DNA from: CAZXVW01 sp964644025 | GTDB lineage: Bacteria > Acidobacteriota > Terriglobia > Bryobacterales > Bryobacteraceae | Length of the DNA stretch: 5,551 nt | Assembly: GCA_964644025.1 (NCBI GenBank) | Contig: CAZXVW010000250.1 | Span: 1 to 5,551 of the forward strand | Direction of reading: 5' to 3' | Shown: positions 1 through 5,551 of the stretch, in pieces | Position numbering within the stretch: position 1 is the first letter of the stretch | Layout of the letters: the number at the start of each line of letters is the position of its first letter | Notes under the pieces: model-generated | Databases searched by the model: none | What the model saw: only the letters and a program-made list of their open reading frames with translations | What the model was told of the DNA's origin: nothing | Translations under genes and position numbers: made by a program

Positions 1-13
1 TGCAAGTTTGCAC

Positions 14-62
14 GCCCGGCCTTCTCGTCTGCATTGGGAACCCACGGTGCACAAGGCCGGGC
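14..62. repeat. Perfect 10-bp inverted repeat with a structured interior
   Basis: GCCCGGCCTT (14-23) and AAGGCCGGGC (53-62) are exact inverted repeats separated by 29 nt. The interior contains a further small palindrome, TGGGAACCCA (35-44). There is no T tract on either side. It may be a rho-independent-like end lacking U residues, a dispersed intergenic repeat, or a structural RNA fragment. The left window edge prevents judging more. Confidence 0.45.
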
Positions 63-114
63 CAAGGCTCACGTGCCTCGACCTCTTGGAGGCTCAGCGA
101 TGGGTTTCGTTGAT

Positions 115-154
115 AGCCTGAGGCACAGAAGGGTATCCAGCGCGGCCTGAGGCT
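115..154. repeat. Imperfect inverted repeat just past the operon's last stop
   Basis: AGCCTGAGGC (115-124) and GCCTGAGGCT (145-154) can pair as a 10-nt stem with one central mismatch and a 20-nt loop. It begins 3 nt after the last gene's stop codon. On the minus strand no U run follows, so it is a weak candidate for a 3' end or stability hairpin of the operon RNA. On the plus strand the stem runs into TTTT (154-157), which would suit a weak terminator for a convergent transcript from the left. Which role applies, if any, is open. Confidence 0.4.
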
Positions 155-156
155 TT

Positions 157-1821
157 TCACCGTCTCCCGGGATTCTCCTGCGCGTCAGTGGCCTGCCGCC
201 CTTCCGACCCTGCGCCCTGGGGCAAGTAATCAGCGAGGGCCTTCCGCCAGGTCGAGGGGTCAAGCGAGAGGTCCTTCCCCGTCCCGCACATCAAGGCGCT
301 GGAGACCAGGCCGATGCAGCGCGTTCGGCTCACCCGTGCGAAGGCGCTGTCTGGAAGCCTCTGGTAGGTTTCGCCGAGGGCGACCATTCTCTCGACCAGG
401 CGCGGGTTACCCCCGAGCGCGTTCCTCAACGACCAGGCCGCGGCGGCGCGTTCCTCCGGCCTGGCGTTCGGGTCCTGGAAAACGCGGTCCAGAATCTCCC
501 GCGAGGGCGAGCCCGGCCTTGTAGCGCTAGGCAGGTTGCCGATCTGTGCGAGCGCCCTCTCTCGAAGGATCGGGTCCTTGTCTCTCGACATTTTGAGGAG
601 CATGGCGAGTGCTTCGCCCCGTACGTCGTTACAGTCCTGCCTTGAAGCAATAAGGATAAGCGGGTAAAGCCAGGCGCTGCACCTCTGCCATTGAGGAGAA
701 GTATCTTGCTCGAAGAGTTTGCGCATGGCAGCCCAGACCTTGGGGCAATCTCCTTTCGGCAGCTCCCCCGCCGAAAACGCTATTTGTCTAGCCACCAGAA
801 CTTTTTCGCGGTGCGTCATCTGGGGCGAGGACTTCGCCCTCTGCAATGCGTGCAGCGCCAGGCGAAAGCCCTTCCCCTCCTTTTGGAGCCAGTCCGTCCA
901 GAATGCCTTCATCGCCTCAGGGGTTTTCGGGTCTGGGCCTACGCCAAGAAGCATCCTCAGCAGGTCGTTCACAGGAGTGGTTTCCGGCGGAGAGGCATCA
1001 ACGAGTGCTCTGACCAAACCCAGTATCGCACGGGAAGAGAACCGCTGAAGATCCCAGGTGCGCGTCAAGACGATTGCCGCTTGCACCCGGACTTCCCGGT
1101 TATCATCTTCCAAAAGGCTGCATAGCTGGTCGAAGACCTTCTCGAAGTAAATCCACGAGTTGCCAACACGCCAAAGCGTTTCCCGAGCCCTGAGCACCGC
1201 AATGAGCTGCTCCTTGTCCAACGGATGCCGCAAGCGGTCGAGAAGCGCGGCCTTAGCTTGTTTCATGGCTCTCCCGGCGGCCAATCCAGGGTTACTGAAC
1301 CAGAAGAATTCTATGCAGTCCATGGCCGGGGCCCACTGCTCTACTGGCGTTTCCTTGTTGGAGACTACGGCGCGCAGGACCGAGAGGGCCTCGTTGCGAG
1401 CGCGACACCGTTCCATGGCCCTGGCGATGGCAACGAACAGACGGCCCTTCGCCTTCTTGAGCCAGGACGCCACAGTCGCCGCTTCCTGACTGGTCAGCTT
1501 ACCCTGGACTTTGGCCAGGGCCAGGCACTTTTGGTCCGCCGTTGTCTTCTCGTCTTGGAGAATGTCAAGAATCCTAGCGCCCGCATGTCCTTCCGGATTC
1601 GGCTCCCCAAAAGTCGCCATCGCGAATGCAAGGCAGGCAAACGATAGTAACACCCGTAGGGTGAGCGATGGGACCAGCAACTGCCACGAGCGGGAAGCCG
1701 TTCCCCCAGGCGACGTCCTGCGCCTGCCGGGGTTGCCTGAAATCACGCCAGGGCTAATTGCGATCGGCCGTGAGATAGGCTCACACATGGGCCGACACGC
1801 CACTCGGTGCCGAACAGGCAC
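157..1821 (-). CDS. Exported HEAT-like alpha-solenoid protein
   Basis: From the GTG at 1821 this encodes 554 residues. A hydrophobic stretch at about residues 48-67 (LLVPSLTLRVLLSFACLAFA) follows a basic region with Arg at 32-34 and 44, and looks like a late signal peptide or an N-terminal membrane anchor. Signal peptidase cleavage near AMA|TFG is plausible. The rest is nearly all helical. HEAT-like repeats are visible at residues 229-259 (LLEDDNREVRVQAAIVL), 399-431 (DKDPILRERALAQIGNL) and 443-481 (DPNARPEERAAAAWSL). Helices elsewhere are degenerate. HEAT solenoids generally serve as protein-binding scaffolds, and no enzymatic motif is seen. The frame stays open back to an ATG at 2064 inside the upstream gene, but that extension is Arg/Pro/Gly-rich shadow sequence. 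It lies about 180 nt downstream of the secreted beta-rich gene on the same strand, so it may be co-transcribed. The exact start is the least certain part. ATG 1788 would give 543 residues without a ribosome binding site. Confidence 0.8.
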   Translation of the reverse strand: MPVRHRVACRPMCEPISRPIAISPGVISGNPGRRRTSPGGTASRSWQLLVPSLTLRVLLSFACLAFAMATFGEPNPEGHAGARILDILQDEKTTADQKCLALAKVQGKLTSQEAATVASWLKKAKGRLFVAIARAMERCRARNEALSVLRAVVSNKETPVEQWAPAMDCIEFFWFSNPGLAAGRAMKQAKAALLDRLRHPLDKEQLIAVLRARETLWRVGNSWIYFEKVFDQLCSLLEDDNREVRVQAAIVLTRTWDLQRFSSRAILGLVRALVDASPPETTPVNDLLRMLLGVGPDPKTPEAMKAFWTDWLQKEGKGFRLALHALQRAKSSPQMTHREKVLVARQIAFSAGELPKGDCPKVWAAMRKLFEQDTSPQWQRCSAWLYPLILIASRQDCNDVRGEALAMLLKMSRDKDPILRERALAQIGNLPSATRPGSPSREILDRVFQDPNARPEERAAAAWSLRNALGGNPRLVERMVALGETYQRLPDSAFARVSRTRCIGLVSSALMCGTGKDLSLDPSTWRKALADYLPQGAGSEGRQATDAQENPGRR

Positions 1822-1826
1822 AAGCG

Positions 1827-1832
1827 CTCCTG
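1827..1832 (-). promoter_or_regulatory. Ribosome binding site selecting a GTG start for the HEAT-like gene
   Basis: CAGGAG on the minus strand lies 5 nt before the GTG at 1821-1819. None of the other in-frame starts examined (ATG 1875, ATG 1788, GTG 1746, TTG 1680, GTG 1653) has a Shine-Dalgarno at a usable distance. The GTG itself begins a 5-bp hairpin (GTGCC-TGTTC-GGCAC, 1821-1807). Confidence 0.55.
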
Positions 1833-1865
1833 TAGGGTGACCGCGGGCTGGGGGTTCGAACGTTG

Positions 1866-1891
1866 GCCCCCTCATCAACAGCCGAGGGGGC
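1866..1891. repeat. GC-rich hairpin in the gap between the second and third genes
   Basis: GCCCCCTC (1866-1873) and GAGGGGGC (1884-1891) form a perfect 8-bp stem around a 10-nt loop. In a plus-sense RNA the stem extends by three G-U pairs and a G-C pair, but in the minus-sense operon RNA those become mismatches. There is no U tract on either side, so a standard rho-independent terminator is unlikely. In the operon transcript it could act as a processing or stability element separating the third gene from the first two, or as an attenuator. Confidence 0.45.
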
Positions 1892-1999
1892 TGGCCGACT
1901 CCCTTGCCAGGATTCAGAGCCGGGCGCCACGTCCCAGCGCCGCTTGTGCAGCAGACGCGGGGCGAGATGTCCCCCTGCCAGCTCTCGCGACTTCGCAGG

Positions 2000-2785
2000 T
2001 TATGGTTCGACCGGCGCTCTCTGCACCGTGAACCACTTGAACTTCTGCACCTTGGCGTTCCCAACGACCAGCTCCGCCTTTATGTTTCCATTGAACCCCA
2101 CTGTGGGTGTGCCGTCGGAAGTGTAGGGGCCGAAGGTGACGTTCCAACCCGGGTCATAGGCAACTGGGGAGTGCGCCGTAGCCGGTGGGTTGAGCGACAG
2201 GTGCTCCCTGGCGTCCGCGGACCACATGATCCAGACACTCAGGGTGCCGTTCGGGGGCTGCGCGCTTCCATCGGGCATCACTTTGCAATGCTTGTAGCCA
2301 TCGCCCCTTGTCCAGCACAGGGCTGAAACTGAGTCGATTTTCACTACTAGCACGTTGACAATAGCGTCGAGCGAAACGGGGCCCGCAACGACCTCCAAGG
2401 TTGTGCCCTCGCCATCGTCGATGCCGATCTGCCCGGTCAAATCGGCCGTGACCTCAACAGTCTTCAGGCCACCGGGGTCGTCCGGGTCAGAGAAGGAGCC
2501 GGTGGCGCTGGTCTCGTTGTCGTTGGAGCTCACGGTGCAGGTTCCATCCGGCGAGAATGACCATGAGAAGGTGTAGGCGGAATCGATCCAGTACCACTCC
2601 GTTCCCTCCGGCAGGTTCGGGTCATAGTTCGCGGTCGCACTTGCGCTGATGGTGTCACCGTGGGCGCAGTACGGTGGGGGCGGATTGTTCCACGAAAGGG
2701 TCAGGGTCCCCCCCGTGTAGGTTTCGGCGCGGGCAAAGCTCCGGAGGATGAAAGCCACAACCAATAACACGACAGCCCTTCTCAT
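2000..2785 (-). CDS. Secreted beta-rich protein with PKD/Ig-like fold, function unknown
   Basis: This 261-residue product starts at the ATG whose bases overlap the TGA of the upstream gene (ATGA), with AAAGGAGG 7 nt upstream. That is a classic sign of translational coupling. Residues 1-20 are a good Sec signal peptide: MRR, a hydrophobic core (AVVLLVVAFIL), then FARA|ET. The mature chain is rich in Thr, Ser, Asp, Gly and Pro and in alternating beta-strand patterns. Residues 43-118 read like a PKD/Ig-type beta sandwich (YTFSWSFSPDG, then the acidic turn SDPDDPGG, then KTVEVTADLTG). A second beta-rich part spans about 130-255 and contains VSLDAIVNVLVVKI and KAELVVGNAKVQKFKWFTV. Four Cys in the mature chain (40, 83, 157, 167) could form two disulfides. 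The acidic turns at 100-103 and 122-126 could bind Ca2+, which is inference. No catalytic motif is seen. It is probably an exported partner of the 809-aa protein. I do not recognise the family. Confidence 0.85.
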   Translation of the reverse strand: MRRAVVLLVVAFILRSFARAETYTGGTLTLSWNNPPPPYCAHGDTISASATANYDPNLPEGTEWYWIDSAYTFSWSFSPDGTCTVSSNDNETSATGSFSDPDDPGGLKTVEVTADLTGQIGIDDGEGTTLEVVAGPVSLDAIVNVLVVKIDSVSALCWTRGDGYKHCKVMPDGSAQPPNGTLSVWIMWSADAREHLSLNPPATAHSPVAYDPGWNVTFGPYTSDGTPTVGFNGNIKAELVVGNAKVQKFKWFTVQRAPVEP

Positions 2786-5211
2786 TTCTTGGCCTCCTTT
2801 CGCTGGGCAGGCGCCGCTCGCCACAGTAGTGAGCCGCGGCGCAACTCCCTGATGTACATCGAGCGCCCCTCCGGAGCCGAAGCAACATAGCGCTCGGCGC
2901 ACAAGAGCAAGGCTTCGTTGCAGAAACCGAGCTTCTCAAGCTCAAGCCCCAGGGGAGCTATGTTTTCTCGCGCCACCTTCTCATAGTTCTGCGCGCCCTT
3001 GGGGGCCGCAGCGTCGAGAAGCCTCCGAAGCAGGCTGACCTGGGCCCAGGGGTGACCGCGAATGCGTTCGCATTCAGCCAGCCACCAGAGGACTTCCGGG
3101 CACGCCTTTCCGGTCCTGGCTGCCGCACGGCACAGCCTTTCAAAAGCAATGAAAGCGTCGCTCCTGAGCGTTCGGACAATGGACTTGGCGCTCCTGGCAG
3201 CAAGCTGGTGGTACTGGCTGCTCAGTGAGGCAGAGGCCTTGCCGGTCTTGGGCAGACTAGCAGGATACCGCTGAAGCGGAGCCACGCTATCGAGGAAAAG
3301 GCCGCTGAGAACCGCGCAGGGACTCCTGTGTTTCGACACGCGAACGGTGAGGGTCATCGGACCTTCGACCAGGAAGCGCTCGTACCGTCCCCGGCCGAAG
3401 CGGCCCGTCCCCAACACGAACAACGGCCTCCCGCGTTCATCCAACAGAGTGAGGCTCTCGAGCCTTGGGTGCTGCCCCTTGAACCAATCGAAGTCCACCA
3501 GATAAAAGGTCAACATGTTGGCTCCGTCGGGCACTTTGATACGCAAGATGAGGTCTGGCCCGGCATCGTCGCAGGGATGGCGTTCCCCTGCGTCGTCCCA
3601 GCACGAGTAGCGGAGCTTACCCGTTAGAGGGTTGAAAAGTGCCCTCTTGTCGGTTGTTTCCCTCTTTCCGAGCCAGGCGCGCGGACGCTCCCTGGGATCA
3701 CCGGTTACCATGGAGAATTTCAGCCCAGGAACTCCAAACCGGAAATCGAACGGCGCCCCCATGGCGCACAGCACTGCCGAAGCGTGGCCGTAGTGAAGGT
3801 CCCAGTCCGGCCCGGTCAGGGTGTCCGGCCCGAGGTATCCCAGCCGGGCGGGGACCAATGGCCGCTGCCGGCAGATGGCTGCGGCCGAATAAGCAGCCTC
3901 GAATGGAATCGGCTGCGCGAAATCCATCTCCTGGAATTGCCGCCATGCCTCCTCGCTCTTGCCGGCCAAGAACAGCGCGTGGACCATTCGGGCCAGGGCC
4001 TGCTGCTGGTCCTGCGCACTTGCTGCCGGCGACGACACACACCATGCGGCCAGCGCGAGGGCTTCCTCGAGCCGGCGCGAACCGATCAGATAGCAGGACA
4101 GCGTCAACGCTAAGTCACGAAGGGGAGCGTCCCCCGGGGCTTTCAGGATCGCCCCCACCCACTCGTCGGCAGTTCGGCCGTATCCGTTCAAGCGGTCCTG
4201 TAGCTCGAGGTCAACAGAGGGGAGGCCCACGAGGCCTCCGAATTGAGCCTGGTTATAAACACGAACGGCAAGAATGTTCGCTCTGGGTCGCATCACGCTG
4301 GCAGGGGCGATAAACTTGAACCGGCCCGCCGTCTGGGGAAAGAACTCGGGCGGGAACTTGCCGCATTGACCTATCAGCTCGCCGTTCAGATAGCACGATG
4401 CCGCGTCGTAGACCAGGCCAAGATCAATGACCAGGTCGCGCCCGGCCAGACTTTCCGGCAGGTCGAACCGCATCCGATACCACCCCCAGGCGGGGTCCCT
4501 CCTCTGGCGGCTGTCCCAGCGCTCATCAGGCAGGGAAATCTCAGCCCACATCGAGTCATCCCAAGCGGGGTCGCTTGCTTCCTGGGGAGGCAGGTCGCCC
4601 GCTCGGAACCGAGCTTCACCCCTGGCGAGCAGGGATGCCCCAATGAAGGGTTCGCCAAGGAAACCCCCGAGCCCCGTGAAATTCTTGACCAAAATCGCGA
4701 TCGTATTTATCTGCCCGAACTTCAGGTTTTCGGGCGGCACGAAATAGCGGCGATGTTTGTTCCAGGCTGAGAGTGCCTGCTTGTCGAAATCGCCGTAGCC
4801 ACCTACCCAACGACCGTTGACGAAGGTCACGTCCGCGTCGTCGATCATTCCCAGATCCAGGAATAGGCCCAAGCCTTCGTACACGCGTGGGACAAAGAGT
4901 TCCCTTGCGTACCAAGCAAACGCATCGCGAGCGGGTTGCATTTGGGTAAACTCGTGCGGAAGCTTGACCGGTGTCCATTGCTTCGGGTTGAGACGCTGCG
5001 ATACTGCTGCGAGGTCTTGGCGTGGGCCAGCGCCGGCCGGCCGGAAAAACCATGTACGGCTCCCAGGCAGTTCTCCGCTGTCAGCCAGTACAGCACAGGT
5101 GAGCAGGAAAGGGGCGAGGAAGTTGGCGCGCGCTAGCCGGCCATCACGATACCTGGCGGGTTCCCCGCAGTGGCTCAGATCTTCGGGCGGTACCTTCTGA
5201 AGCATCGCCAT
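2782..5211 (-). CDS. Secreted protein with tandem galactose-binding-like modules and alpha-helical repeats
   Basis: This 809-residue protein starts at an ATG with a strong Shine-Dalgarno. A hydrophobic segment at residues 30-43 after an Arg-rich stretch, ending VLA|DSG, looks like a signal peptide with an unusually long N-region. Residues 78-192 and 222-338 are two copies of a jelly-roll module of the glycoside hydrolase 2 / sialate-O-acetylesterase sugar-binding type. They align as WYARELFVP with WYRMRFDLP, FLDLGMIDDADVTFVNG with VIDLGLVYDAASCYLNG, and NTIAILVKN with NILAVRVYN. Residues 346-450 look TPR-like. Residues 453-645 form a third beta-rich module with the pattern DTLTGPDW..HYG, DKRAL, FYLVDFDW, FLVEGPMTLTV and SGLFLD. 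From memory this resembles a module recurring in planctomycete/verrucomicrobial secreted proteins. Residues 660-800 are helical. No TIM barrel, SGNH motif or other catalytic site is visible, so carbohydrate binding or scaffolding is the likeliest role. It is the first gene of the operon and shares an ATGA overlap with the next. Confidence 0.85.
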   Translation of the reverse strand: MAMLQKVPPEDLSHCGEPARYRDGRLARANFLAPFLLTCAVLADSGELPGSRTWFFRPAGAGPRQDLAAVSQRLNPKQWTPVKLPHEFTQMQPARDAFAWYARELFVPRVYEGLGLFLDLGMIDDADVTFVNGRWVGGYGDFDKQALSAWNKHRRYFVPPENLKFGQINTIAILVKNFTGLGGFLGEPFIGASLLARGEARFRAGDLPPQEASDPAWDDSMWAEISLPDERWDSRQRRDPAWGWYRMRFDLPESLAGRDLVIDLGLVYDAASCYLNGELIGQCGKFPPEFFPQTAGRFKFIAPASVMRPRANILAVRVYNQAQFGGLVGLPSVDLELQDRLNGYGRTADEWVGAILKAPGDAPLRDLALTLSCYLIGSRRLEEALALAAWCVSSPAASAQDQQQALARMVHALFLAGKSEEAWRQFQEMDFAQPIPFEAAYSAAAICRQRPLVPARLGYLGPDTLTGPDWDLHYGHASAVLCAMGAPFDFRFGVPGLKFSMVTGDPRERPRAWLGKRETTDKRALFNPLTGKLRYSCWDDAGERHPCDDAGPDLILRIKVPDGANMLTFYLVDFDWFKGQHPRLESLTLLDERGRPLFVLGTGRFGRGRYERFLVEGPMTLTVRVSKHRSPCAVLSGLFLDSVAPLQRYPASLPKTGKASASLSSQYHQLAARSAKSIVRTLRSDAFIAFERLCRAAARTGKACPEVLWWLAECERIRGHPWAQVSLLRRLLDAAAPKGAQNYEKVARENIAPLGLELEKLGFCNEALLLCAERYVASAPEGRSMYIRELRRGSLLWRAAPAQRKEAKK
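2793..2800 (-). promoter_or_regulatory. Ribosome binding site of the 261-aa gene
   Basis: AAAGGAGG on the minus strand lies 7 nt before the ATG at 2785-2783, inside the last codons of the upstream gene. It selects 2785 over the in-frame ATG at 2902, which has no comparable site and would put 39 non-signal-like residues ahead of a clear signal peptide. Confidence 0.85.
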
Positions 5212-5232
5212 CGCGCCCTCCTGACCGCGACG
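5209..5232 (-). promoter_or_regulatory. Ribosome binding site and start-codon hairpin of the 809-aa gene
   Basis: AGGAGG (minus strand, 5222-5217) lies 5 nt before the ATG at 5211-5209 and fixes that start. The same bases can fold as CGUCGCG, then a 10-nt loop containing the whole Shine-Dalgarno, then CGCGAUG. This is a 7-bp stem with one G-U pair, in which the entire start codon is paired while the Shine-Dalgarno stays exposed in the loop. The ribosome binding site is clear. A regulatory role for the fold is inference. Confidence 0.7.
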
Positions 5233-5268
5233 CGCGCTTGGAAAATGGCCCGCCTACGGATTCGCCGG

Positions 5269-5282
5269 GTCCCGATTGGGAC
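5269..5282 (-). repeat. Small hairpin in the 5' leader
   Basis: The minus strand reads GTCCC-AATC-GGGAC, a perfect 5-bp stem with a 4-nt loop, about 20 nt downstream of the predicted transcription start. It has no U tract and no riboswitch-like extension. It may only stabilise the 5' end of the message. Confidence 0.35.
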
Positions 5283-5307
5283 GACGCGATCCGAAGCATC
5301 GCCACCC

Positions 5308-5334
5308 ATTATACGCCCACCCCCCCCTTGTCAA
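5308..5334 (-). promoter_or_regulatory. Sigma70-type promoter with G8 tract in a 15-nt spacer
   Basis: Read on the minus strand, a perfect TTGACA (5334-5329) is followed by a perfect TATAAT (5313-5308). The spacer at 5328-5314 is 15 nt, shorter than the usual 17, and contains eight consecutive G (5327-5320), then T and GGG. A run of eight T lies immediately upstream of the -35 box. Transcription should start near 5301, giving a leader of about 90 nt before the ATG at 5211. Both hexamers match consensus in the correct orientation just upstream of the operon, so the promoter call is fairly secure. Its strength is uncertain because of the short spacer. The homopolymer suggests slippage-based control. 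Confidence 0.75.
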
Positions 5335-5551
5335 GAAAAAAAACGAGGTCGCACGGGTGCCGGGGTAGTTTGCGTCGCGCACGGCGAAGAATAGGGGGTT
5401 TTTTCAGAGTCTTCAGAGACGAACAGCGACACGGCGGCGAGCAAAGTCTGCGCTCTCCTCAACGCCGACGAACTCGAACGGGAGCCGGTGGTCGCTCAGG
5501 TCCATCGCGCACCGCCCCCTGTTTACTCCGTGTGCTTCGGGTGCTTCTTCT

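Larger units (their letters stand above)
5199..5304. repeat. 12-bp direct repeat at the start codon and the transcription start
   Basis: GAAGCATCGCCA occurs at 5199-5210 and again, identically, at 5293-5304, 94 bp apart. One copy covers the second and third bases of the start codon and the first codons of the 809-aa gene. The other sits on the predicted transcription start just after the -10 box. It could be a paired operator or a chance short duplication. Confidence 0.4.
5212..5551. other. Upstream intergenic region and operon leader
   Basis: This 340-base stretch holds no gene that can be called. Positions 5301-5212 form the probable 5' leader of the operon, and 5308-5334 is its promoter. 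Eight consecutive A at 5336-5343 (T on the transcribed strand) sit directly upstream of the -35 box and could act as an UP-like AT element. The part from 5413 to the right edge is open in more than one frame. A minus frame ends at a TGA at 5413-5415 after about 45 codons that run in from the edge. A plus frame is open from about 5395 to the edge but has no ATG. Neither resembles a protein I recognise. The minus frame could be the 3' end of an upstream gene, but this cannot be decided here. No intrinsic terminator with a proper GC stem was found. Confidence 0.6.

Noticed and set aside
1..150. Plus-strand frame open from the left edge to a TGA at 148-150
   Set aside because: Other plus frames are open too, composition is not protein-like, and no motif is visible. 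It is insufficient to call a convergent partial gene.
691..1125. Plus-strand open frame antisense to the HEAT-like gene
   Set aside because: No domain signal, and it lies entirely opposite a frame with HEAT-like periodicity.
1854..1861. GTTCGAAC resembling a tRNA T-loop near a GC-rich stem
   Set aside because: The flanking five bases cannot pair as a T-stem on either strand, and no acceptor, D or anticodon arms can be placed. It is not a tRNA. It also does not match a CGAAC-N4-GTTCG LexA box.
2786..2902. Upstream extension of the 261-aa gene to an ATG at 2902
   Set aside because: It would add 39 residues ahead of a clear signal peptide and ignore the AAAGGAGG site 7 nt before the ATG at 2785.
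3639..4313. A 224-codon plus-strand open frame antisense to the 809-aa gene
   Set aside because: Its product is Arg/Pro/Gly-rich low-complexity with no domain pattern, while the opposite strand has clear conserved motifs across the same bases. It is a GC-rich shadow.
5144..5299. A 51-codon minus-strand upstream frame starting at the predicted transcription start and overlapping the 809-aa gene out of frame
   Set aside because: No ribosome binding site, low-complexity Ser/Arg/Gly product, and its ATG comes from the 12-bp repeat. A leaderless leader peptide cannot be excluded but is unsupported.
5335..5410. Intrinsic terminator for an upstream gene ending in the T8 run
   Set aside because: No stem longer than about 3-4 bp precedes the T run. 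The run fits better as AT-rich DNA ahead of the -35 box.
5413..5551. Possible 3' end of an upstream minus-strand gene (about 45 codons to a TGA)
   Set aside because: Both strands have long open frames here, nothing in the peptide is recognisable, and the window edge cuts it off. It is recorded only as an undecided possibility.
1..5551. CRISPR arrays, insertion sequences, rRNA and integrase-type genes
   Set aside because: No regularly spaced repeats, transposase motifs or RNA-gene signatures were seen on either strand.

Overview
This window looks like a GC-rich bacterial chromosome segment carrying one minus-strand operon of three genes, read from right to left. All three products carry export-type N-termini. 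None has a recognisable enzyme active site. The domains seen are tandem galactose-binding-like (jelly-roll) modules, TPR-like and HEAT-like alpha solenoids, and a small PKD/Ig-like secreted protein. This mix is common in Planctomycetota and neighbouring uncultivated phyla. That assignment is an inference from domain style only, because no taxonomic marker gene is present.

Layout, in transcription order. Positions 5551-5335: AT-tract-bearing upstream DNA with no gene that can be called. Positions 5334-5308: a promoter with perfect -35 (TTGACA) and -10 (TATAAT) hexamers. Its spacer is only 15 nt and contains a run of eight G. Then comes a 5' leader of about 90 nt with small hairpins, the last of which holds the start codon. 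Positions 5211-2782: an 809-residue secreted multidomain protein with two tandem jelly-roll modules, a helical region, a third beta module and a helical tail. Positions 2785-2000: a 261-residue secreted beta-rich protein, joined to the first gene by an ATGA stop/start overlap and its own strong ribosome binding site. A gap of about 180 nt with a GC-rich hairpin follows. Positions 1821-157: a 554-residue HEAT-like protein with a buried hydrophobic export segment, best started at a GTG. Positions 156-1: downstream DNA with two inverted repeats and no convincing gene.

The three proteins may act together outside the cytoplasm, in glycan binding, surface scaffolding or envelope assembly. The ATGA coupling of the first two suggests matched amounts. 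The most interesting feature is the promoter. Its homopolymeric G tract lies between consensus -35 and -10 boxes, the arrangement known from phase-variable promoters, where slippage changes spacer length and so expression. The tract here gives a suboptimal spacer of 15 nt, and two more G would give the optimal 17.
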